From NCBI GenBank assembly GCA_007115705.1, contig QXEO01000211.1, forward strand, positions 737,583-801,582: a DNA stretch of 64,000 nucleotides, written 5' to 3'. Positions 1 to 9,900 of this stretch are shown here, piece by piece. The notes below the pieces were generated by a model. The model worked only from the letters and a program-made list of their open reading frames with translations. It did no database searches and had not been told where the DNA came from. The position numbers were made by a program, and so were the translations under genes. Source of the stretch: Dactylis glomerata. Taxonomy: Eukaryota; Streptophyta; Magnoliopsida; Poales; Poaceae. How positions within the stretch are numbered: position 1 is the first letter of the stretch; each line of letters opens with the position of its first letter.

Positions 1-1190
1 TAACAATATGTGAGCATAAAGTTGAGATAGGTAAGAGTATGTGATATTTATTTCTGTGTGCCCCTGTGGCTACAATAGGTTCATCCTTTATTCTGTAAAC
101 AAGAAAAACACTTGACAATGTTTATTATTAGTGTTTCAGGGACTGTTATTGACATGGATTTTCTCTCCGCTAGACATGCTAGCTGCTGCCAAATCTACAT
201 CAAATATAGCAAAGGTAAGGATAGGTGGTCTTTTTCATCTTATTTTCTGTATTTTGATGATACGTGCAAACCAGTGTTCCATCTATTGATAGTACTTATA
301 ATTTATTAGCACAAGAAATGATATATCTGACACATAGACTACAGAATTAAGAAACCGATAATATTTATAGCTTCCTTTTGGATCACATTTATAATTATTT
401 GACTACGCATGGTAATTTTGTGTAGCCTAATTCCATAGGTACCAATCTGTAGTTAAAATTTGGCATTCCAAAGCAAGTGACGATTAATTAGTGTAAAATA
501 TATTTCCCAACTTAATAAGATACGTTTCTCAGCTTCTTTGCATCGTATACATTTGTGGGTGCTCAAAACTGTTATCTCATCATTATCATCCTTATGGACA
601 TCTACATCATAGGAAAGTTCTTTGAATCGACCCCCAAGTTTTCAAAGTCCTCCTTTCCACAATTCATAGTCTATTATTGCCTATTTAATGATGCTAAGTA
701 GCTTGAAGTCACCCGTAAGGGATGATGGAATACATTAAAAATAGTAACAATTGCGCTTACAAGCTGGCACATAGTATAGTTCTTCAATAGTATGTTGCTT
801 GAAGACAACAACGAAGACATTTATTCATATGCTTTTGGTTGAAGTCTTAAATCCTTTATATTGTGCATCTCTGAAGTTATTTCTTTCCTAATTTCTTTGA
901 CATGACACATGTATCTTGATACAAGGTTTATATTCATGATGTTTCAAAAAGGTGTCCAATATCTGCATCATACTCTCAAAAATAATCTCTCTAGCATCCA
1001 ATAAATCAATATGCCATTCGTAATACTTCTCAAGACAAAAAATAATGTGTTTAATAAAACTATTGCATTAATTCATAGCAATATTAGATTGATGAGGGAT
1101 TGTCCTTCAATTTAAATATATAAAATTCACACATAAATATATGATATTGGTACTTCGGTTATATTTTTGCATGTTTTCTTAATGAACTAG
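1..1190. other. AT-rich non-coding stretch left of first Helitron-like end
   Basis: I find no convincing gene here beyond a possible single exon listed separately. Base composition is AT-rich with many short homopolymers, and every reading frame is closed within about 70 codons. The stretch ends in a hairpin plus CTAG that looks like a Helitron 3' terminus, so some or all of it may be the body of a Helitron whose 5' end lies outside the window. Confidence 0.5.
140..214 (+). pseudogene. possible captured exon (75 bp)
   Basis: A 75 bp segment is bounded by a good splice acceptor (pyrimidine-rich, ending GTGTTTCAG at 139) and a consensus donor (AAAG then GTAAGG at 215). It is exactly 25 codons and open in the frame starting at 140; another frame holds an ATG at 153. 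The encoded peptide is not one I recognise and no matching neighbouring exon is visible. If real it would be a gene fragment carried by the Helitron-like element that ends at 1219. Splice-like borders this short occur by chance, so this is only a candidate. Confidence 0.22.
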
Positions 1191-1219
1191 CCCGTGCGGT
1201 TGCACGGGTTAATGACTAG
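1191..1219 (+). mobile_element. Helitron-like 3' terminus (first)
   Basis: The inverted repeat CCCGTGC (1191-1197) / GCACGGG (1202-1208) forms a 7-bp stem with a 4-base loop. It is followed after seven bases by CTAG (1216-1219) and then T. A short GC-rich hairpin about ten bases before a terminal CTRR, with insertion between A and T, is the known signature of a Helitron 3' end, and the GTGC...GCACGGG type is common in grass genomes. The 5' end is not identified. Confidence 0.5.
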
Positions 1220-2944
1220 TCTTATATCTTATATTTACTAATTGGAGGCACCATAGAAGCCTCCACGGTAATCCTAAAAAACACTTGATATTAACCTTTA
1301 GATCTAACTTCTATGTCCAGGATAACAAACAGATCGTGGAGTTTTATCGGGAGTCCCGGAAGCATACGAATCGGTAATCTAAACATATTAATCTTCAGCC
1401 GTATGTTGTTTGGGTCCAACACGGCACCTACAGATAAAGTATCAAACAATTTCTGGAGGCTTAACTCTTATCCAATCGCTACCACAATACATCTCAAAGG
1501 ACGCTCATATATGCAGAATCGCAACAAATGCATCCTGATATTTGACGTCACCGGCAAGGTCGAATGCTCGATGCGGCACTAGGTCTGATCGCCGCGAGGG
1601 CTGAGATTTAATTTCGAGTTCGGAAATCCATCTAATGGGTGTTAAACGTCGCCAGCGACCTCGACGCGGCACGACTTTTGATCGCTACGAGGGCCGCACC
1701 CCGATTGAATTTTGAGTTCAGAAATCCATATGATGGGATGTGCGTCGCCTCAGGAATACATCAATCATGGATCAAGGGTACACCGATATCTACTCCAATG
1801 TTTGGATGGACAACGCTATTTCCATACGGCTGGTATAAATCATGAGCTGAACTTGACCTTCTTTCTTATTTTGATGAGTTGGGGAGTTCCAGAGCATCGA
1901 TGTGTAGATGCTCGCGGTGGCTGGGGCATGCATGGGCTGCCACCTTGACTAGAGGCACTCAGTGGTAGGATCTACAGGCTGGATGAAACGGAATCGTGGA
2001 GTGGTGCTGGAAGAGTTTGGGTAGAGAAAAGAATGTCACTACATGCGCATCGCTGTACTATACAGTATACAAACATCTCCCTCATTCTATCCATTAGATT
2101 TTACTAAGCCTCAGTGATCTCCATGAAGAATGACTGGCAGTGTTTAATTCATTATCGTTTGAATATAATCATTTAGACAGAGTAGCAGCCGGATTGATAA
2201 AAATGTACTCCATTGTCATCTAGGCCTAACAAATTCATAAAGGAGCAGCTCGATATTCAAAATTACAGTAATAGATTTAACGTTACTCTGCAAGTCTGTA
2301 TGTAATTTTTCCAACCAATTCCCAGCGCCCACATAGACATGCCTCTGAAAAGTATGGCGCCGCAACCGCAACTACTCTCTTATCCAGAGTTTCACAAATA
2401 TAAATTCTGAGCTATTGATAAAATGTTCCTAGACAGAACATACAAGAATTGGCCTTAGTTATGCATTCGTCGAATTATCATACTACCATCCATACAATTA
2501 TTTCACAAATATGATGATTTTACGTTAATTTTCTGTAAAATATTCACATGAAAACTGATAGCTAGAGTTAAATACTAGAGACGGTCTCCATCAATATGTA
2601 ACAAAATAAACATTCAACATATTCTAATTAAAAAAGCTAGAGTCATTTGAAGCAAAAAAATCGTGTGTACACATTGGTAAGAAGTATAAGGTCTCGCCAC
2701 AATGTGAAATCCTAATAAAATGAAAAATATATATGTAAAACAGTCTAATCATGACTGTTATTGCAAATATGATCATATGATTCTATTATGTCTTTGTGGA
2801 ACGAGCTAAAACTTCTAGAAAAAATTATACCGACAAGTTATAAATAATTATCTTCAGGTGTTTTAACAACTATAATATTTCTTTGATTAATATTTTATTA
2901 TTATAAATGGCTAGCATGTGCAGGGTGCACGGGTTGATGACTAG
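1220..2944 (+). mobile_element. candidate non-autonomous Helitron (1,725 bp)
   Basis: The segment begins TC directly after the CTAG of the previous terminus and runs AT-rich from there, as Helitron 5' ends do. It closes with a decayed version of the same 3' terminus: a GTGC/GCAC stem near 2919-2930, then GGGTTGATGA and CTAG (2941-2944), followed by T. The block ACGGGTTRATGACTAGT is shared with the terminus at 1219, so both ends belong to one family. No Rep/helicase ORF is present, so it would be non-autonomous. Inside are a degenerate ~95 bp tandem repeat and a moderately GC-rich part (1310-2000) with no recognisable gene. The 3' ~340 bp recurs at 5324-5663 through a later duplication. Confidence 0.4.
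1559..1749 (+). repeat. two-copy degenerate tandem repeat (~95 bp)
   Basis: Copies at about 1559-1653 and 1654-1749 share, in order, GCGGCAC (1573 and 1666), a GATCGC..CGAGGGC segment, TTTCGAGTTCGGAAATCCAT versus TTTGAGTTCAGAAATCCAT, then ATGGG and a final GTCGCC. They are clearly related but diverged by many substitutions and small indels, so the duplication is old. No function is evident. Confidence 0.6.
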
Positions 2945-3378
2945 TATGCATAACTAGGATTGGCCGGTGTCTGATTGAACAGTTCAAAAAAGGCACTACC
3001 TGCTAATTCCTAGTTTCCCTCTGCCTATCTCGCTGAAGCACAAGCCTTGGCAAGCTTAAGCGCACAAGCGCTAGGCGTGTCGCCTAACACCTAGGCACGA
3101 ACAACCAAACCTCGTTGACTGTAGCAGCTTTTGCAAATATATATACCGTTACCAGGTATGACCCTTTTTACCTCTTTTAAAGACATTTCAACAATTAAAT
3201 ATTGTAAATCCAGAAGATGAATATTATGTAACATCGCCCATTGCATCCCAACCTACACTACACTGATTGGTAATTGCATTCAGTTCTACAGAATCCCTAA
3301 CCAGAAAATTATGGAACCAAAGAGATAACTGGTCAGGGGTCAACTTACATTTGGATCACCCCCAAACCCATACATCAT
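2945..3378. other. non-coding spacer with small hairpin
   Basis: No gene is seen. The stretch carries TAGGCG-TGT-CGCCTA near 3072-3087, a perfect 6-bp stem, inside a run rich in CTAGGC. It ends just before the GC-rich block. The whole stretch is present again at 5664-6097. Confidence 0.5.
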
Positions 3379-3707
3379 GTGCTGCACTGCAAGAATACGA
3401 GAAATATTAGATCTGGAGCAGGGAGGGCGTACCTTGGAGCAGGGAGGGCGGACCTTGCAGCAGTGGTGTGGAGCAGGGAGGCAGCGGCGGCGGCTCTGCC
3501 CGGTCCGGTGCTGTCAGAAAGCGGCAGTGCTGGCTTAGCCCGGTCCGGCGCCGTCGCCATCGGTCACCATGGCAGCGGCGGCGCGGCCGAGGGTGGGGGC
3601 GGCCGGACCGGGCAGATCTGCTCAGGGCGGCAGGAGTCGGCGTGGCCGCGCGGGGGCGGTGACTGGCAGGAGTCCAGGCCGATGTCAACGTCGCGGGGAT
3701 GGTCGGG

Positions 3708-3822
3708 GATGGGGGTGGCGACGGCCCGGGGACGGGGGTGGCAATGGCGCGGGGACGGGGGTGGCGACGGCGCGGAGACGGGGGTGGCGACGGCGAGGCC
3801 ACGGGCACGGCGGCGGGGATGG
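3708..3822 (+). repeat. 23-bp G-rich minisatellite
   Basis: Units begin GATGGGGGTGG at 3708 and GACGGGGGTGG at 3731, 3754 and 3777, with a decayed unit from 3800; the spacing is exactly 23 bp. Each unit has a run of five Gs plus further GG pairs, so the plus strand could fold into G-quadruplexes. The second copy is at 6427-6541. Confidence 0.75.
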
Positions 3823-3915
3823 GGAATAGAGAATAGGGTTTTTGACTTCAAGCGCGCGGGAGTTAAGAAAATTCTCCCGCTTAACCCCTGTTATTTCTTC
3901 CCAGTAGCAACGCTA

Positions 3916-3938
3916 TGCCGACGGCAAAGCCGTCGGCA
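3916..3938. repeat. perfect palindrome TGCCGACGGC-AAA-GCCGTCGGCA
   Basis: Two 10-bp arms are separated by AAA with no mismatch. This motif recurs in subterminal parts of grass CACTA transposons. The duplicated copy lies at 6635-6657. Confidence 0.7.
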
Positions 3939-3960
3939 CAGTAATTTCTTTTTTTAAATT

Positions 3961-4247
3961 TAAATTTTTCTATTTTTGTTAATCTCCAAAAATAATAATA
4001 TAGATATATATTTTTCAATAAAACTGGCTATGTGGATTTTGTGCACTATAACCCTCTAAAATGCTGAATTTTGCGCTCGACTTGTTTCTAGCTAGGGTTA
4101 TTTTATGCCTGTCTCTAAAAATCATAACTAATGCTTAGTATTGCAATATTTCACCTTCTACCATACTTCTACACATGTCCTAGGTCCACACGCAAGTTTT
4201 GTGGGATTTTGGCGCCCCAGGAGTCTTTCTCCGCTCGAAACACTAGT
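3961..4247. other. non-coding flank grading into the satellite
   Basis: An AT-rich stretch with no gene. From about 4216 the sequence begins to resemble a monomer (CGCTCGAAACACTAG then GCGGTCTACCCC), but with many differences and a changed spacing. This is either a decayed edge monomer or the ancestral flank from which a monomer was captured. The copy is at 6680-6965. Confidence 0.5.
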
Positions 4248-5323
4248 CTGCGGGCTCCGGCGGTCTACCCCTTTGACTTCCCTGCAATGACGGTTGACCG
4301 GTGGACCTTTTTACTTTATTTTGTTTGGTTAGGCTATAGGAGCACGGGAAAACACCGTGGAGTCCAAGAGCCCCCCTAGTAGACCCATCCTGGGAGTTTC
4401 CTACCCAACGCCCAGGATTTTCGAGAGTGTTATCGCATGTGTATGTCTAAAGAGGGTGACACCTCGGAGATAGATGTTGCCTATCTAAGCACCTTAACAC
4501 ATGTAGCTACATATATTAGGGGGAAAGTGATAGCTTTGGGGGATTCCTACTACTCTCAGGCTCTGCGTAGATCGAAACTCTAGCCATGTGGGCCCGCGCA
4601 GTCTACCCCTTTGACTTCCCTCCAACGACGGTTGACCGGTGGACCTTTTTACTTTATTTTGTTTGGTTAGGCAATAGGAGCACATAACAACACCGTGGAG
4701 GCCAAGAGCCCCCCTAGTAGACCCGTTGTGGGAGTTTCCCGCCCTGCGCCCGAGATTTTCGAGAGTGTTATCGCATGTGTCTAAAGAGGGTGACACCTCG
4801 GAGGTAGATGTTGCCTCTCTAAGCACCCCTAAAGCATGTAGCTACATATATTAGGAGAAAGTGATAGCTTTGGGGGGATTTCTACTCTTCGCAGGCTCGG
4901 CGTACATCGAAACTCTTACCAGGTGGGCCCGCGTGGTCTACCCCTTTGACTTCCCTCCAATGACGGTTGACCGGTGGACCTTTTTACTTTATTTTGGTTG
5001 GTTAGGCAATAGGAGCACATAACAACACCGTGGAGGCCAAGAGCCCCCCTAGTAGACCCGTCCTGGGAGTTTCCCGCCTTGCGCCCGAGATTTTCGAGAG
5101 TGTTATCGCATGTGTGTCAAGAGGATGACACCTCGGAGATAGATGTTGCCTCTCTAAGCACCCTAACACACGTAGCTACATATATTAGGGGGAAAGTGAT
5201 AGCTTTGGGGGATTCCTACTACTCTCAGGCTCTGCGTAGATCGAAACTCTAGCCATGTGGGCCCGCGCGGTCTACCCCTTTGACTTCCCTCCAACGATGG
5301 TTGACGGTGGGCCTTTTTACTTT
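4248..5323 (+). repeat. satellite block S1 (~337 bp monomers)
   Basis: About three monomers start at the motif GCGGTCTACCCCTTTGACTT. The monomer contains in order TTGACCGGTGGACC, TTTTTACTTTATTTTG, TTAGGCAATAGGAGCA, ACACCGTGGAGTCCAAGA, GTGGGAGTTTCCCGCC, GAGATTTTCGAGAGTGTTAT, GATAGATGTTGCCTCTCTAA, GTAGCTACATATATTAGGGG and GATAGCTTTGGGGGGATTCC. The last monomer is cut at 5323 by the duplication join. Confidence 0.9.
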
Positions 5324-5659
5324 AAATAAACATTCAACATATTCTAATTAAAAAAGCTAGAGTCATTTGAAGCAAAAAAATCGTGTGTACACATTGGTAA
5401 GAAGTATAAGGTCTCGCCACAATGTGAAATCCTAATAAAATGAAAAATATATAGTAAAACAGTCTAATCATGACTGTTATTGCAAATATGATCATATGAT
5501 TCTATTATGTCTTTGTGGAACGAGCTAAAACTTCTAGAAAAAATTATACCGACAAGTTATAAATAATTATCTTCAGGTGTTTTAACAACTATAATATTTC
5601 TTTGATTAATATTTTATTATTATAAATGGCTAGCATGTGCAGGGTGCACGGGTTGATGA

Positions 5660-5663
5660 CTAG
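5660..5663 (+). mobile_element. duplicated Helitron-like 3' terminus
   Basis: CTAG is preceded by the same GTGCAGGGTGCAC hairpin remnant and GGGTTGATGA as at 2944. It has no 5' partner because the duplication starts at the position equivalent to 2604, so it is not an independent insertion. Confidence 0.45.
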
Positions 5664-6097
5664 TATGCATAACTAGGATTGGCCGGTGTCTGATTGAACA
5701 GTTCAAAAAAGGCACTACCTGCTAATTCCTAGTTTCCCTCTGCCTATCTCGCTGAAGCACAAGCCTTGGCAAGCTTAAGCGCACAAGCGCTAGGCGTGTC
5801 GCCTAACACCTAGGCACGAACAACCAAACCTCGTTGACTGTAGCAGCTTTTGCAAATATATATACCGTTACCAGGTATGACCCTTTTTACCTCTTTTAAA
5901 GACATTTCAACAATTAAATATTGTAAATCCAGAAGATGAATATTATGTAACATCGCCCATTGCATCCCAACCTACACTACACTGATTGGTAATTGCATTC
6001 AGTTCTACAGAATCCCTAACCAGAAAATTATGGAACCAAAGAGATAACTGGTCAGGGGTCAACTTACATTTGGATCACCCCCAAACCCATACATCAT

Positions 6098-6679
6098 GTG
6101 CTGCACTGCAAGAATACGAGAAATATTAGATCTGGAGCAGGGAGGGCGTACCTTGGAGCAGGGAGGGCGGACCTTGCAGCAGTGGTGTGGAGCAGGGAGG
6201 CAGCGGCGGCGGCTCTGCCCGGTCCGGTGCTGTCAGAAAGCGGCAGTGCTGGCTTAGCCCGGTCCGGCGCCGTCGCCATCGGTCACCATGGCAGCGGCGG
6301 CGCGGCCGAGGGTGGGGGCGGCCGGACCGGGCAGATCTGCTCAGGGCGGCAGGAGTCGGCGTGGCCGCGCGGGGGCGGTGACTGGCAGGAGTCCAGGCCG
6401 ATGTCAACGTCGCGGGGATGGTCGGGGATGGGGGTGGCGACGGCCCGGGGACGGGGGTGGCAATGGCGCGGGGACGGGGGTGGCGACGGCGCGGAGACGG
6501 GGGTGGCGACGGCGAGGCCACGGGCACGGCGGCGGGGATGGGGAATAGAGAATAGGGTTTTTGACTTCAAGCGCGCGGGAGTTAAGAAAATTCTCCCGCT
6601 TAACCCCTGTTATTTCTTCCCAGTAGCAACGCTATGCCGACGGCAAAGCCGTCGGCACAGTAATTTCTTTTTTTAAATT
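6098..6679. mobile_element. second copy of the GC-rich CACTA-like block
   Basis: Matches 3379-3960 at an offset of 2719, including the 23-bp minisatellite and the palindrome. All translations compared between the two copies are identical. Confidence 0.4.
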
Positions 6680-6977
6680 TAAATTTTTCTATTTTTGTTA
6701 ATCTCCAAAAATAATAATATAGATAATATTTTTCAATAAAACTGGCTATGTGGATTTTGTGCACTATAACCCTCTAAAATGCTGAATTTTGCGCTCGACT
6801 TGTTTCTAGCTAGGGTTATTTTATGCCTGTCTCTAAAAATCATAACTAATGCTTAGTATTGCAATATTTCACCTTCTACCATACTTCTACACATGTCCTA
6901 GGTCCACACGCAAGTTTTGTGGGATTTTGGCGCCCCAGGAGTCTTTCTCCGCTCGAAACACTAGTCTGCGGGCTCCG

Positions 6978-9900
6978 GCGGTCTACCCCTTTGACTTCCC
7001 TGCAATGACGGTTGACCGGTGGACCTTTTTACTTTATTTTGTTTGGTTAGGCTATAGGAGCACGGGAAAACACCGTGGAGTCCAAGAGCCCCCCTAGTAG
7101 ACCCATCCTGGGAGTTTCCTACCCAACGCCCAGGATTTTCGAGAGTGTTATCGCATGTGTATGTCTAAAGAGGGTGACACCTCGGAGATAGATGTTGCCT
7201 ATCTAAGCACCTTAACACATGTAGCTACATATATTAGGGGGAAAGTGATAGCTTTGGGGGATTCCTACTACTCTCAGGCTCTGCGTAGATCGAAACTCTA
7301 GCCATGTGGGCCCGCGCAGTCTACCCCTTTGACTTCCCTCCAACGACGGTTGACCGGTGGACCTTTTTACTTTATTTTGTTTGGTTAGGCAATAGGAGCA
7401 CATAACAACACCGTGGAGGCCAAGAGCCCCCCTAGTAGACCCGTTGTGGGAGTTTCCCGCCCTGCGCCCGAGATTTTCGAGAGTGTTATCGCATGTGTCT
7501 AAAGAGGGTGACACCTCGGAGGTAGATGTTGCCTCTCTAAGCACCCCTAAAGCATGTAGCTACATATATTAGGAGAAAGTGATAGCTTTGGGGGGATTTC
7601 TACTCTTCGCAGGCTCGGCGTACATCGAAACTCTTACCAGGTGGGCCCGCGTGGTCTACCCCTTTGACTTCCCTCCAATGACGGTTGACCGGTGGACCTT
7701 TTTACTTTATTTTGGTTGGTTAGGCAATAGGAGCACATAACAACACCGTGGATGCCAAGAGTCCCCCTAGTAGACCTGTCGTGGGAGTTTCCCGCCTTGC
7801 GCCCGAGATTTTCGAGAGTGTTATCGTATGTGTGTGAAGAGGGTGACACCTCGGAGATAGATGTTTCCTCTCTAAGCACCCTAACACATGTAGCTACATA
7901 TATTAGGGGGAAAGTGATAGCTTTGGGGGATTCCTACTACTCTCAGGCTCTGCGTAGATCGAAACTCTAGCCATGTGGGCCCGCGCGGTCTACCCCTTTG
8001 ACTTCCCTCCTACGATCGTTGATTGGTGGGCATTTTTACTTTATTTTGTTTGCTTAGGCTATAGGAGCACGGAAAAACACCGTGGAGTTCAAGAGCCCCC
8101 CTAGTAGACCCGTCGTGGGAGCTTCCCGCCCTACGCCCAAGATTTTCGAGAGTGTTATCGCATGTGTACGTCTAAAGAGGGTGACACCTCGGAGATAGAT
8201 GTTGCCTCTCTAAGCACCCTAACACACGTAACTACATATATTAGGGGAAAGTGATAGCTTTGGGGGGATTCCTACTCTTCTCAGGCTTCACGTACATCAA
8301 AACTTTAGCTAGGTGTACCCGCGCGGTCTACCCCTTTGACGTCCCTCCAACGACGGTTGATCGATGAACCTTTTTACTTTATTTTGTTTGGTTAGGCTAT
8401 AGGAGCATGGAACAACACCGTGGAGTCCAAGATCCCCCTAGTAGACCCGTCGTGGGAGTTTCCCGCCCTACGCCCGAGATTTTCGAGAGTGTTATCGCAC
8501 GTGTACGTCTGAAGAGGGTGACACCTCGGAGATAGATGTTGCTTTCTAAACACCCTTACACATGTAACTACATATATTAGGGGAAAGTGATAGCTTTGGG
8601 GGGATTCCTCTCTTCTGAGGCTCCGCGTACATCGAAACTCTAGCCAGGTGGGCCCGCGCGGTCTACCCCTTTGACTTCCCTCCAACGACGGTTGACCGAT
8701 GGACCTTTTTACTTTATTTTGTTTGGCTAGGCAATAGGAGCATGGAACAACACCGTGGAGTCCAAGAGCCCCCCTAGTAGACCCGTCGTGGGAGTTTCCC
8801 GCCCTACGCCCGAGATTTTCGAGAGTGTTATCGCTTGTGTACGTCTGAAGAGGGTGACACCTCGGAGATAGATGTTGCCTCTCTAAACACCCTAACACAC
8901 GTAACTACATATATTAGGGGAAAGTGATAGCTTTGGGGGGATTCCTACTCTTCTCAGGCTCCATGTACATCGAAACTCTGGCCCGGTCGGCCCGCGCGGT
9001 CTAGCCCTTTGACTTCCATCCAACGACGGTTGACCGGTGGACCTTTTTACTTATTTTGTTTGGTTAGGCAATAGGAGCACATAACGACACCGTGGAGGCC
9101 AAGAGCCCCCCTAGTAGATCCGTCGTGGGAGTTTCCCGCCCTGCGCCCGAGATTTTTGAGAGTGTTATCACATGTGTCTAAAGAGGGTGACACGTCTGAG
9201 GTAGATGTTGCCTCTATAAGCACCCTAACACACGTAGCTACATATATTAGGGGAAAGTGATAGCTTTGGGGGGGTTCCTACTCTTCTCAGGCTCCGCGTA
9301 CATCGAAACTCTAGCCAGGTGTGCCCGCGTGGTCTACCCCTTTGACTTCCCTCCAACGAGGGTTGGCCGACGGACCTTTTTACTTTATTTTGTTTGGTTA
9401 GGCTATAGGAGCATGGAACAACACCGTGGAGTCCAAGAGCCCCCCTAGTAGACCCGTCGTGGGAGTTTCCCGCCCTATGCCTGAGATTTTCGAGAGTGTT
9501 ATCGCATGTGTACGTCTGAAGAGGGTGACACCTTGGAGATAGCTGTTGCCTTTCTAAACACCCTAACACATGTAACTACATATATTAGGGGAAAGTGATA
9601 GCTTTGGGGGGATTCCTACTCTTCTCAGGCTCCGCGTACATCGAAACTCTAGCCAGGTGGGCCCGCGCGGTCTACCCCTTTGACTTCCCTCCAACGACGG
9701 TTGACCGATGGACCTTTTTACTTTATTTTGTTTGGTTAGGCAATAGGAGCATGGAACAACACCGTGGAGTCCAAGAGTCCCCCTAGTAGACCCGTCGTGG
9801 GAGTTTCCCGCCCCACGCCCAAGATTTTTGAGAGTGTTATCGCTTGTGTACGTCTGAAGAGGGTGAAACCTCGGAGATAGATGTTGCCTCTCTAAACACC

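Larger units (their letters stand above)
3379..3960. mobile_element. GC-rich block ending in palindrome, CACTA-like fragment
   Basis: A sharply GC-rich island contains, from left, near-identical 21-bp direct repeats (GAGCAGGGAGGGCG.ACCTTG at about 3416 and 3437, with a partial third copy near 3472). A mixed GC region follows, then a 23-bp G-rich minisatellite, then a perfect 10-bp inverted repeat. TGCCGACGGC/GCCGTCGGCA subterminal palindromes are typical of CACTA elements in grasses, but no CACTA terminal inverted repeat or transposase is visible. Long open frames exist on both strands here; I regard them as by-products of high GC. The block is repeated at 6098-6679. Confidence 0.35.
2604..5323 (+). 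repeat. 2.72 kb tandem duplication, copy A
   Basis: This unit holds the Helitron 3' part, the non-coding flank, the GC-rich block and the first satellite monomers. The same order restarts at 5324 with AAATAAACATTC. From 2604 to about 5035 the copy matches 5324-7753 almost perfectly; I noticed only two 1-2 bp length changes, in AT-rich runs. From about 5035 to 5323 the match drops to ordinary between-monomer similarity. The join at 5323/5324 cuts a monomer in its ACTTTATTTTG stretch and shows essentially no shared homology, so an end-joining type of duplication is likely. Confidence 0.85.
5324..8041 (+). repeat. 2.72 kb tandem duplication, copy B
   Basis: Second copy of 2604-5323, carrying the Helitron 3' terminus (CTAG at 5660-5663), the minisatellite (6427-6541), the palindrome (6635-6657) and the satellite edge (about 6966). 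It places about 1.64 kb of non-satellite DNA inside the array. The non-satellite part is almost identical to copy A. Confidence 0.85.

Noticed and set aside
3379..3957. 192-codon frame on + and overlapping minus-strand frames in the GC-rich block
   Set aside because: Low-complexity Arg/Gly/Pro/Ala composition produced by the 23-bp G-rich minisatellite; no conserved domain. The copy at 6098-6676 is identical only because of the recent duplication.
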